NCBI GenBank assembly: GCA_013697225.1
Contig: JACCXG010000436.1
Span: 1 to 14,129, forward strand
Origin: Acidobacteriota bacterium
GTDB taxonomy: Bacteria; Acidobacteriota; Vicinamibacteria; Vicinamibacterales; 2-12-FULL-66-21
DNA length: 14,129 nt
Direction of reading: 5' to 3'
Shown here: positions 1-6,810 of the stretch, one piece after another
Layout of the letters: every line of letters starts with the position of its first letter
Position numbering within the stretch: the stretch's first letter is position 1
The notes under the pieces: generated by a model
What the model was told of the DNA's origin: nothing
What the model saw: only the letters and a program-made list of their open reading frames with translations
Databases searched by the model: none
Program-made: the position numbers and the translations under genes

Positions 1-50
1 TAGAGGATCAGCGGACGACCGTCTGGCTTCGTGAGCGCGAGCTTGTGCAT
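1..50 (-). CDS. N-terminal fragment, probable galactose-1-phosphate uridylyltransferase
   Basis: Only 16 full codons are inside the window, running leftward off the edge from an ATG at 50. They read MHKLALTKPDGRPLIL, with the next codon beginning TA. From memory this TKPDGRPL-L opening resembles the start of some bacterial GalT proteins, which swap UMP between UDP-glucose and galactose-1-phosphate in the Leloir pathway. The ATG lies 15 bases after the stop codon of the GH2 gene on the same strand, so the two probably form an operon. A GalT after a beta-galactosidase-like enzyme makes metabolic sense. I see no strong Shine-Dalgarno sequence in the gap. The name rests on a very short fragment plus context and is tentative; that a gene starts here is more likely than its exact identity. 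Confidence 0.4.
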   Translation of the reverse strand, partial: MHKLALTKPDGRPLIL

Positions 51-65
51 GGCCGGCGTCTGCTG

Positions 66-1943
66 TCAGTCCTGACCGGGGGCTTCCGGACCGCCAGCCT
101 GGGGGGCCGGGAGGATGGCGCTCTGCTCCCTTAGCCGTCCGAAGCCGCGCGTGGCCTCCTGAATCTGTTCCAGCGGGAACTTGGGCCGGCGGTCGGCATA
201 CAGAAGACCGTTGGCCTCCTGATATGTGTCGGCGAACTGCGTATAGCAGAACCCCGAGAGGAGGTCGAGCGATCGCACCGTCCGGAGCAGCGCCGTGTAC
301 TGCTCGGCCAGTTCCTCCGGGGTGTCGCATCGTGAGTACCCCCACGTCCGCTCGTCGCGCGCGTAGGCAATCCCGCCGAACTCCGAGAGCACGATGGGAT
401 GATCCGCGTGCGCCTGCCCCTCCAGCACGAGGAGCCGGCCCCCGGGACGCTCCCGGCGGAACAGCCGCGGCAGGACCTCGTCGGCGTGATAGCGACGGCA
501 GATGCGCGCCGTGTCGGAGTCGTAGTCGTGAATCCCGATGATATCGGTCGCCACGCTTTCCCACCCGTCGTTGCCCACGACGGGGCGCGTCGGGTCCAGC
601 GTCTTCGTCAGGTGATACACGGATCGGATGTAGTGCCGCTCGGCGGGATTGTCCGGCAGGTTGGGCGCGCCCCACGATTCATTGAAGGGGACCCAGCTGA
701 TGATGCACGGATGGCTGATGTCCCGCGCGATCACCTCGGTCCATTCGCGCATCAGCCGCTCGACTGACCTCTGCGTGAACCGGTAGGCACTGGGCATCTC
801 TTCCCAGACGACCAGCCCCATCCGATCCGCCCAGTAAAGGAAGCGGGGATCCTCCACCTTCTGGTGCTTGCGCACGCCGTTGAAGCCCATGGCCTTGACC
901 AGATCGATGTCCCGGCGAAGCGCCTCGTCGTCGGGCGGCGTGATGCCGCTCTCCTCCCAGTAACCCTGATCGAGAACGAGCCGCAGCGGGAACGGCCGGC
1001 CGTTCAACAGGAAGCGGTCCCCCTGCGTGGAGACCGCGCGAATGGCCGTGTAGCTGGTGGCCTCGTCGACGAGTTCCCCACGGTCGGCCCAGAGTTGCAG
1101 CTTGACGGCAATCAGCGTCGGGGAAGCCGGGCTCCAGAGCAGCTCGTTGCGCGAGTCGTCGATGCCGGGATCGGAGAGCGCCAGCCGGCGTCCGATTTCG
1201 GGACTCGTCAGCGTGTAGGTGTCGTGGCCCACCAGCTGATCGCGGACCTGGAGCCTGACGCCCAGCCGGAGCCCCTCACGCCACTGGCCGGCAATCCGTG
1301 CTTCGAGCCCGATGTCCCACCGCTCGAGACTCGAGGACCACTTGATGCCGGCAATCCAGGTGGGGGGCACTCGTTCCAGCCACACCGTCTGCCAGATTCC
1401 GGTCGTGCGCGGATACCAGATGGAGTGCGGCTCGAGCTGCCAGTCCTGCTTGCCTCTCGGCTTTGCCAGATCCGCCGGGTCGTCCTCGGCGCGCAGCACA
1501 ATCTCGCAGGTGTCCCGTCCGTCGAGAAATGTGGTGAGGTCGATGGTGAAGGGGGTGTACCCCCCCTCGTGCGAGCCGGCCAGCGCGCCGTCGACCCAGA
1601 GCGTGGCGGCATAGTCGACCGCGCCAAAGTGCAGCAGGAGGCGAGCCCCCCCTTCGAGCGGGGGCACGGAGATCGTCCGACGGTACCAGCAGGCCTTGTA
1701 GAACCCGGTGTCGCCAATGCCGCTCCGTGCGGTCTCCGGAGAAAACGGCACGGAGATGCGGCGATCCCACCTGACATCCCGCGGGCCGGTGCACTCCGCG
1801 GCGGGATCCAGCATGAAGTCCCACTCGCCGTTGAGCGAGAGCCAGTTGTCCCGCCGGAGCTGCGGGCGCGGGTAGCCGTGGGACGCGTGCGGGTCGAGAT
1901 TGTCGGAACAGAGCTCTACATCTTTCTTGTGACGGTATGGCAC
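66..1943 (-). CDS. Glycoside hydrolase family 2 protein (beta-galactosidase/beta-glucuronidase type)
   Basis: About 625 residues from the proposed GTG start. The order fits GH2: an N-terminal jelly-roll sugar-binding domain (RPQLRRDNWLSLNGEWDF, then GFYKACWYRR and LHFGAVDYAATLWVDG, roughly residues 25-210), an immunoglobulin-like domain, and a C-terminal TIM barrel (from FLLNGRPFPLR). The acid/base is Glu422 in WVPFNESWG and the nucleophile is Glu521 in VLSEFGG. The family hydrolyses terminal beta-linked galactose, glucuronic acid or mannose; the substrate cannot be read from sequence. The probable galT just downstream favours a galactoside. I see no signal peptide, so it is probably cytoplasmic. 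The frame is open much further upstream (to 2159), but that extension is Arg-rich and unlike GH2. No in-frame ATG exists near the domain start, so the GTG at 1943 is the best choice, without a good ribosome site. Confidence 0.88.
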   Translation of the reverse strand: MPYRHKKDVELCSDNLDPHASHGYPRPQLRRDNWLSLNGEWDFMLDPAAECTGPRDVRWDRRISVPFSPETARSGIGDTGFYKACWYRRTISVPPLEGGARLLLHFGAVDYAATLWVDGALAGSHEGGYTPFTIDLTTFLDGRDTCEIVLRAEDDPADLAKPRGKQDWQLEPHSIWYPRTTGIWQTVWLERVPPTWIAGIKWSSSLERWDIGLEARIAGQWREGLRLGVRLQVRDQLVGHDTYTLTSPEIGRRLALSDPGIDDSRNELLWSPASPTLIAVKLQLWADRGELVDEATSYTAIRAVSTQGDRFLLNGRPFPLRLVLDQGYWEESGITPPDDEALRRDIDLVKAMGFNGVRKHQKVEDPRFLYWADRMGLVVWEEMPSAYRFTQRSVERLMREWTEVIARDISHPCIISWVPFNESWGAPNLPDNPAERHYIRSVYHLTKTLDPTRPVVGNDGWESVATDIIGIHDYDSDTARICRRYHADEVLPRLFRRERPGGRLLVLEGQAHADHPIVLSEFGGIAYARDERTWGYSRCDTPEELAEQYTALLRTVRSLDLLSGFCYTQFADTYQEANGLLYADRRPKFPLEQIQEATRGFGRLREQSAILPAPQAGGPEAPGQD

Positions 1944-2181
1944 GCCAGGGGTAATGCAACCTGCACGCCGACAGAATCGTGAGCGCGCATGCAGGTTGGT
2001 GTGCCGTCTCCGTCCCGGCCCCGTATGGCGTTCCTGCACACTGTTCAAATTTGCCCGCCAATCCGCCGATCTTTGCGACGGTTGGGCTGGCTCACCTCTT
2101 GCCCGCTTACCTGATACACGGCGCAACACCAAACCTCGATTCTGCGGCCGTGGGATCACTTCACCTCAGATGGGCATCATC
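1944..2181. other. Divergent intergenic spacer between GH2 and protease genes
   Basis: About 240 bases with no convincing gene. Short frames here are Arg/Ala/Pro-rich and resemble no family I know. The spacer must carry promoters for both directions. I looked for sigma-70-type -35/-10 pairs on both strands and found only weak partial matches, so I annotate none. It contains the 9-bp inverted repeat listed separately and a small CAAATTTG palindrome near 2046-2053. Confidence 0.6.
1957..1998. promoter_or_regulatory. 9-bp inverted repeat, possible operator
   Basis: CAACCTGCA at 1957-1965 is matched by its exact reverse complement TGCAGGTTG at 1990-1998, with 24 bases between. The half-sites are 33 bases apart start to start, about three helical turns, so both would face the same side of the DNA. 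The element lies 14 bases upstream of the proposed GTG of the GH2 gene, inside the divergent spacer, where a repressor of a sugar operon would be expected. No regulator gene is in the window. Binding is inferred from symmetry and position only. Confidence 0.35.
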
Positions 2182-3837
2182 ATGAACACGCGAGTAACCT
2201 TCCTTCTGGCCGGGACGCGCGCCTTTTTCTCGACGCTGGCTCTCCTGCTGACTGCTGTCGGCGCCGGCGCACAGCCCGCGATGTCCCCGGAGGTTCAGGC
2301 TCGCGTGGCCGCCGGCGGCCGGATGCCGCTGATCGTCACGACCCACCCGGGCGTCGACGCCACCCGTGAAGCGGTCCGCTCCCGCGGGCGGGTCCGCCGC
2401 CAGCTGGCGCCGGAGGTGACCGCCGTCGACATCGACGCCGCGGACGTCGAGCTGCTGAAGTCGAATCCGGGTGTCGCCCACGTGGCCGTGGACCATACCG
2501 TCTTCAGCACCGCGGATCCGGCAGCGGCGAGCATCGGAGCCGACCAGGTGTGGGCCGGGGCGCAGGGCCTGGCGTTCACCGGGCGCGGCGTCGGGGTCGC
2601 GGTGATCGACTCGGGTGTCCATATGCATCCCGACCTGGACACGCGAGTGGCGCTTCGTCTCGACTTCACCGGTGAGGGGGTCGACGACGGCTACGGGCAC
2701 GGAACGCACATCGCCGGCACGGTGGCCGGGAGCGGCGTCTCCGGCAACTTCCAGCACCCTGGCGTTGCGCCGGGCGCACACGTGGTCTCCCTGAAAGTAC
2801 TCGACAGTTCAGGCGCCGGACGCACCAGCGATGTCATTGCCGCCATCGAGTGGACCATCAAGAACGGGCGCCAGTACGGCATCCGGGTCATCAACCTGTC
2901 CATCGGTCACCCGGTCGCCGAGTCCTACCGTGTGGACCCGCTGAACCGCTCCGTGCAGCGGGCGGTGGCCGCCGGCTTCGTGGTCGTGGCCTCCGCGGGC
3001 AACAGCGGACTGACCAGCGAGGGTGGTGTCCAGTACGGCGGCGTGCTCGCCCCCGCCAACGACCCGTCGGTCATCACCGTCGGTGCGGTCGACACCAAGG
3101 GAACCTCCGTGCGCAGCGATGACGTCATCGCGGACTTCAGCGCCCGTGGCCCCACGGCCTTCGACGGCTTCCTCAAGCCGGACCTCGCGGCGCCAGGCCG
3201 GCGGCTGACCGCCCCCACCGCGCCCGGTTCCTACTTTGCCAGCACCTTCACGGATCGGCTCGTTGCTGACGCTTCCGGCCATGCCGGGTACCAGACGCTC
3301 AGCGGCACCAGCATGGCGGCCGCCGTTGTCAGCGGCACCGTGGCGCTCATGCTCGAGGCCCGCCCCTCGATGAAGCCGGAGGCGGTGAAGACCGCCCTGC
3401 AGTTCAGCGCCGAGTTCCGTCCCGAGTGGTACGTCCTGGCTGCCGGGGCCGGGGCCATCAACGCCCCCGGGGCCATCGAGGCCGCCCTCCTCCTGCCTGC
3501 GGGCGCCGGACTTGTCACGGAACCCGCACTCAAGCTGCGCGGCAACCTGACGCGTTACACGGGCCGGGAGAGCGTGATTGCCGGTGAATCGATCAAGTGG
3601 AGCAACGGCCTGACCTGGAACGACACACAGGGGGGCAGGGGCATCCTCTGGGCAGACGGAAGCCAGACGGCAGCCGACGTGATGTGGGGCAATGGCCTGG
3701 TCTGGAGCAACAGCGAGCTCTGGAGCGACGGCGTCGCCCGGAGCAACGGGCTGGTGTGGAGCAACGGCCTGGTCTGGAGCAACGGGCTGGTCTGGAGCAA
3801 TGGGCTGGTCTGGAGCAACGTTTCCGACATAGACTGA
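2182..3837 (+). CDS. Secreted subtilisin-like serine protease (S8) with WSNGLV-repeat tail
   Basis: 551 residues from ATG 2182; ATG 2170, four codons earlier, is equally possible, and neither has a clear ribosome site. A Sec signal peptide is visible (basic start, hydrophobic FFSTLALLLTAVGAGA, cleavage near AGA-QP at 30). Residues about 48-106 look like an inhibitor I9-type propeptide. The S8 catalytic domain follows: Asp143 (VAVIDSG), His173 (GHGTHIAGT), oxyanion Asn274 (ASAGNSG) and Ser377 (SGTSMAA), all in the normal order and sequence. The enzyme should be a functional endopeptidase acting outside the cytoplasm. After about 450 it ends in a Trp-rich tail (residues 473-546) built from WSNG/WSNGLV repeats, with no catalytic role I know. 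The HD-GYP gene follows after 34 bases on the same strand, so co-transcription is likely. Confidence 0.93.
   Translation: MNTRVTFLLAGTRAFFSTLALLLTAVGAGAQPAMSPEVQARVAAGGRMPLIVTTHPGVDATREAVRSRGRVRRQLAPEVTAVDIDAADVELLKSNPGVAHVAVDHTVFSTADPAAASIGADQVWAGAQGLAFTGRGVGVAVIDSGVHMHPDLDTRVALRLDFTGEGVDDGYGHGTHIAGTVAGSGVSGNFQHPGVAPGAHVVSLKVLDSSGAGRTSDVIAAIEWTIKNGRQYGIRVINLSIGHPVAESYRVDPLNRSVQRAVAAGFVVVASAGNSGLTSEGGVQYGGVLAPANDPSVITVGAVDTKGTSVRSDDVIADFSARGPTAFDGFLKPDLAAPGRRLTAPTAPGSYFASTFTDRLVADASGHAGYQTLSGTSMAAAVVSGTVALMLEARPSMKPEAVKTALQFSAEFRPEWYVLAAGAGAINAPGAIEAALLLPAGAGLVTEPALKLRGNLTRYTGRESVIAGESIKWSNGLTWNDTQGGRGILWADGSQTAADVMWGNGLVWSNSELWSDGVARSNGLVWSNGLVWSNGLVWSNGLVWSNVSDID
3742..3820 (+). repeat. 18-bp tandem repeat coding for WSNGLV units
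   Basis: Four consecutive 18-base units (3742-3759, 3760-3777, 3778-3795, 3796-3813) plus a partial fifth up to 3820, each close to AGCAACGGGCTGGTCTGG and differing at only one or two bases. Each codes for SNGLVW, so the unit keeps the frame. Looser copies extend upstream (3597-3740: WSNGLTWN, ILWADG, VMWGNGLVWSN, LWSDG). The near identity of the last copies suggests recent expansion by slippage or unequal exchange. Confidence 0.9.
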
Positions 3838-3871
3838 TACGGCCGCGGCGGCAGACGTCCGACGCTCAGCT

Positions 3872-5770
3872 ATGCCCCTCCCTGTTCGAGCCCGCGTGTT
3901 CATGGTCGCCGTCATCGGCGCCGGCGGACTCGTCCTGTCAAATGCCGCCCGGGTCCTGATGAACGCCCCCGAAGCGGGAGGAGGGCTGGTCCTGGCGGCG
4001 CTGGCCGTGATCACCGGGTCGTTCATGATCAAGCTGCCGCGGATCGAGACGCGGTTCTCTCTCTCCGACGCGCTTGTTTTCACCTCGGTTCTCCTGCTTG
4101 GTCCCTGGTACGCCGCGGTCGTCGCGGCCGTGGACGCGATTGCGGCCTCCCTGCGCTTCAACAAGGGAGACCGCCTGTATCTCACGCGCACCCTCTTCAA
4201 CGGCGCCGCGGCTGCGGTCTCCATCTGGGTGCCGGCCCAGTTGTTCCTTGCCGTCGGCGGGCAGCCGATCACGGCGGCGGCCGATGTTCCGCTGAGCGCG
4301 ATCGCGCTCCCGCTCGTCCTGCTCGTCTCCGTCTACTCCATCCTCAACACGGGCGCGATCGCCACCGTCATTGCTCTCTCGGCCCGGAAGCCGATCAGCC
4401 GCGTGTGGCGTGACAATTTCGCGTGGCTGTGGGTTGCGCACGCCTGGAGCGGACTGGTGGCCGGCGGGATTGCCGTCTACGTCCCCCACGTCAACGCGAC
4501 ATCCCTCCTGGTCATCCTCGCGGTGGGCGGAATCGGGTATGCCACCGTGCGTCTGTACGTCGGGAAGATGGAGGAGTCCACGAGCCGGCTCCACAAGCTG
4601 AATGATCTCTACCTGGCGACCATTCGCGCGCTGGCCCTCGCCATCGACGCGAAGGACCAGGTGACGCACGGCCATATCCGCCGGGCGCAGGTCTACGCCG
4701 TGGGCCTGGCCCGGGCTCTGGGCGTCACCGACGAAGCCACCCTGAAGGGCATCGAGGCGGGCGCGCTGCTGCACGATACCGGCAAGATCGCCGTTCCCGA
4801 GCACATCCTGAACAAGCCGGGCAAGCTCGACGCGCACGAGTACGAGCGCATGAAAGAGCACGTGACGATCGGGGCCGATATCCTCAGCGGGATCGATTTC
4901 CCGTACCCCGTCGTGCCGCTCGTCCGCCACCACCATGAGAACTGGGACGGCACCGGCTACCCCGACGGCCTCAAGGGGGAGGAGATTCCCCTCGGCGCCC
5001 GCATCCTCTCGGTCGTAGACTGCTTCGACGCGCTCACCTCGAACCGCCCCTACCGGCGCGCCATGACGGTCGAAGCCGCCATCGAGATCCTCCGCGAGCG
5101 GAGCGGCACCATGTACGACGTGCACATCGTGGAGACCTTCATCGAGGTGCAGCCCCGCCTGACCGCCGCCCTCCTCGCCGAGGCGGAAAGCGGTGAAGAG
5201 GCGCGCACCGACATCCGGGCAGAGGCGACGAGCCCGGGAAGCCTCGCCGACGACCGGCCTGACCCGATCGCGGTCCTTGCGGATCTTCCCCGCCTGGCGG
5301 CGCTCGGCCTGTCGCCCGAGGAACTGGCGCTGCTGCTGATGCATCGGGTCCAGCACGCGATCCCGTTCGCGACAGCGGCGATGTACCTGCCGGATTCCTC
5401 GACCGACCGCCTGGAACCGATCCACGTCACCGGGCGGGACGCGGACGTATTCCGCCGCTCCTCCATCCCGGTGACCGAAGGGCTGAGCGGCTGGGTTGCC
5501 GCACACGGCCAGATTGTCACCAACGGCAACCCGGTGCTCGATCTGCACGGCCCCGTCGCCAGCGCCCGCCTCCCGCTGTCCAGCGCCCTCGTGGTCCCCT
5601 TCACAGCCGGAAACGGCACGCAGGGGGCGGTGGCCTTCTACGCCGACCTGCCGGAGGCCTACACGCCAGACCACGCCAGGCTGGCGGTCGTCGCGGCCGG
5701 GCACCTGTCTCGCGCCATGCTCGCCAGCGGACGACGGCCGCCCGCCTCCAGGCGGACGACAGCTGCCTGA
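3872..5770 (+). CDS. Membrane-anchored HD-GYP domain protein with C-terminal GAF domain
   Basis: 632 residues from ATG 3872; an in-frame ATG at 3902 is an alternative and neither has a clear Shine-Dalgarno. Residues about 8-230 are hydrophobic with some six or seven membrane spans, an integral sensor of the MASE-like kind whose ligand is unknown. A short linker (KMEESTSRLHKLND) leads to an HD-GYP domain (about 247-430). It has TxGHxxR with His268, His301-Asp302 in LLHDTGKI, and HHHENWDGTGYP at 353-364. These metal and GYP residues are intact, so it should hydrolyse cyclic di-GMP (or a related cyclic dinucleotide). Residues about 465-617 resemble a GAF sensory domain (LSGWVAAHGQIV, ALVVPF, GAVAFYADLPEAY). 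It starts 34 bases after the S8 protease stop. It probably couples a membrane or cytoplasmic signal to second-messenger breakdown. The GAF call is less certain than the HD-GYP call. Confidence 0.9.
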   Translation: MPLPVRARVFMVAVIGAGGLVLSNAARVLMNAPEAGGGLVLAALAVITGSFMIKLPRIETRFSLSDALVFTSVLLLGPWYAAVVAAVDAIAASLRFNKGDRLYLTRTLFNGAAAAVSIWVPAQLFLAVGGQPITAAADVPLSAIALPLVLLVSVYSILNTGAIATVIALSARKPISRVWRDNFAWLWVAHAWSGLVAGGIAVYVPHVNATSLLVILAVGGIGYATVRLYVGKMEESTSRLHKLNDLYLATIRALALAIDAKDQVTHGHIRRAQVYAVGLARALGVTDEATLKGIEAGALLHDTGKIAVPEHILNKPGKLDAHEYERMKEHVTIGADILSGIDFPYPVVPLVRHHHENWDGTGYPDGLKGEEIPLGARILSVVDCFDALTSNRPYRRAMTVEAAIEILRERSGTMYDVHIVETFIEVQPRLTAALLAEAESGEEARTDIRAEATSPGSLADDRPDPIAVLADLPRLAALGLSPEELALLLMHRVQHAIPFATAAMYLPDSSTDRLEPIHVTGRDADVFRRSSIPVTEGLSGWVAAHGQIVTNGNPVLDLHGPVASARLPLSSALVVPFTAGNGTQGAVAFYADLPEAYTPDHARLAVVAAGHLSRAMLASGRRPPASRRTTAA

Positions 5771-5781
5771 GCCGGCCCCCC

Positions 5782-5801
5782 GAACGTCTCATCCCACGTT
5801 C
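5782..5801 (+). other. Small hairpin after the HD-GYP gene
   Basis: GAACGT, an 8-base loop, then ACGTTC, starting 12 bases after the HD-GYP stop. The stem is only 6 bp and no T-run follows, so it does not meet the usual description of an intrinsic terminator. It may be a transcript-end structure or chance. Confidence 0.2.
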
Positions 5802-5837
5802 CCTCAGCAGCGCCCGAGCCTCGCTCGACCCACTCTC

Positions 5838-5867
5838 CCGACACCGCAGGCCGGACGCAGGTATGAT
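5838..5867 (+). promoter_or_regulatory. Candidate sigma-70 type promoter for the dienelactone hydrolase gene
   Basis: TATGAT at 5862-5867 matches five of six bases of the -10 consensus. CCGACA at 5838-5843 matches four of six of the -35, with an 18-base spacer. Transcription would begin near 5874, only about 14 bases before the ATG, which leaves just enough room for the GGAGGTGA ribosome site. Plausible but unproven. Confidence 0.35.
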
Positions 5868-5874
5868 TCACGCC

Positions 5875-5882
5875 GGAGGTGA
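5875..5882 (+). promoter_or_regulatory. Ribosome binding site fixing the DLH start
   Basis: GGAGGTGA is a near-perfect Shine-Dalgarno match ending five bases before ATG 5888. It overlaps an in-frame GTG at 5879, which therefore cannot be the start. This decides ATG 5888 as the initiation codon. Confidence 0.8.
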
Positions 5883-5887
5883 CGGTG

Positions 5888-6778
5888 ATGGAGCGGAAGT
5901 CTGCCGGGCATTTCGATCAGGAGCTGCTGAACCTGTTCGACCAATACGTTCACGGGGGGCTGGACCGCCGGGGATTTCTCGATCGCGCGGGCAAGTTCGC
6001 AGTTGGCGGCACCACGGCCGTCATGCTGCTGGACGCACTGAACCCCAGGTTTGCGGAGGCACAGCAGGTTGCCCCTGACGACAAGCGCCTCAGTGCTGAA
6101 CGCGTGGACTACCCGTCGCCACAGGGCTACGGCACCATGCGCGGCTACCTCGTACGCCCCGCCGGCGCGGCCGGCAAGCTGCCGGCCATCGTCGTGGTGC
6201 ACGAGAACCGCGGACTCAACCCGCACATTGAGGACGTCGCGCGCCGGCTGGCACTCGACAACTTCATGGCCTTCGCGCCCGACGCGCTGCATCCGCTCGG
6301 CGGCTACCCGGGCGATGAGGACAAGGCCCGTGAACTGTTCCCGAAGCTCGATCGCGCGAAGACGCAGGAAGACTTCGTCGCCGCCGCGGCGTTCGTCCGC
6401 GGACGGCCTGACAGCACCGGCCAGGTGGGGGTCGTCGGCTTCTGCTTCGGCGGCATGATCGCCAATCTCCTGGCGACCCGCGATCCCGAACTCCGCGCGG
6501 CGCTGCCCTTCTACGGCGGCCAGCCGGATCTGTCAGATGTCGCGAAGATCAAGGCGGCCCTCCTCATCCACTATGCGTCGAACGACGAGCGGATCAACGC
6601 CGGATGGCCTGCCTACGAGGCGGCGCTGAAAGAGCACAAGATCCGCTACGAGATGCACATGTATCCGAACACCCAGCACGGATTCAACAACGACACGACG
6701 CCCCGGTACGACGAGGCCGCAGCGAAGCTGGCGTGGGATCGCACGGTGGCATTCTTCAAGAAGCACCTGGCGGGATAG
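5888..6778 (+). CDS. Tat-exported dienelactone hydrolase family protein
   Basis: 296 residues. The N-terminus carries a twin-arginine signal: DRRGFLDRAGKF with Arg27-Arg28, a hydrophobic stretch (FAVGGTTAVMLLDAL) and a likely cut at AEA-QQ near 58, so it should be exported already folded. The mature part is an alpha/beta hydrolase of the DLH family. The nucleophile is Cys186 in GFCFGG, the acid is Asp233 in SNDERIN, and the base is His264 in QHGFNN. It also has the HENRGLNPHIEDVARRLA motif typical of the family. Known members hydrolyse dienelactone (carboxymethylenebutenolide) or other esters and lactones. The substrate here is unknown, and no aromatic-degradation genes lie nearby, so a chlorocatechol role is unlikely. 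An RluA-family gene follows after 32 bases on the same strand; I see no functional link. Confidence 0.9.
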   Translation: MERKSAGHFDQELLNLFDQYVHGGLDRRGFLDRAGKFAVGGTTAVMLLDALNPRFAEAQQVAPDDKRLSAERVDYPSPQGYGTMRGYLVRPAGAAGKLPAIVVVHENRGLNPHIEDVARRLALDNFMAFAPDALHPLGGYPGDEDKARELFPKLDRAKTQEDFVAAAAFVRGRPDSTGQVGVVGFCFGGMIANLLATRDPELRAALPFYGGQPDLSDVAKIKAALLIHYASNDERINAGWPAYEAALKEHKIRYEMHMYPNTQHGFNNDTTPRYDEAAAKLAWDRTVAFFKKHLAG

Positions 6779-6810
6779 CCCGTCTCCACCCGTTCGGGTA
6801 CGCTGGGGCG

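Noticed and set aside
864..1982. Long plus-strand open frame of 372 codons opposite the GH2 gene
   Set aside because: It is the antisense shadow of a well-conserved GH2 gene in GC-rich DNA, shows no family motif and has Arg/Pro/Gly-rich shadow composition.
1979..2185. Small plus-strand ORF (68 codons) in the divergent spacer
   Set aside because: No ribosome site and no recognisable content, and it overlaps the protease start in another frame.
3742..3820. CRISPR-like or regulatory tandem array
   Set aside because: The units are directly adjacent, keep the reading frame and code for the protease tail, so there are no spacers and a protein explanation suffices.
2809..4272. Minus-strand 487-codon open frame with VAPDQAVAPDQ-type repeats
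   Set aside because: The repeats are just the complement of the protease's WSNGLV repeats; the frame crosses the boundary of two real genes and has no recognisable domain.
3938..5704. Minus-strand 588-codon open frame opposite the HD-GYP gene
   Set aside because: Shadow of the HD-GYP coding strand, rich in Arg/Asp/Gly, with no motif and no ribosome site.
5782..5801. Intrinsic terminator after the HD-GYP gene
   Set aside because: Six-bp stem without a T-run; kept only as a small hairpin.
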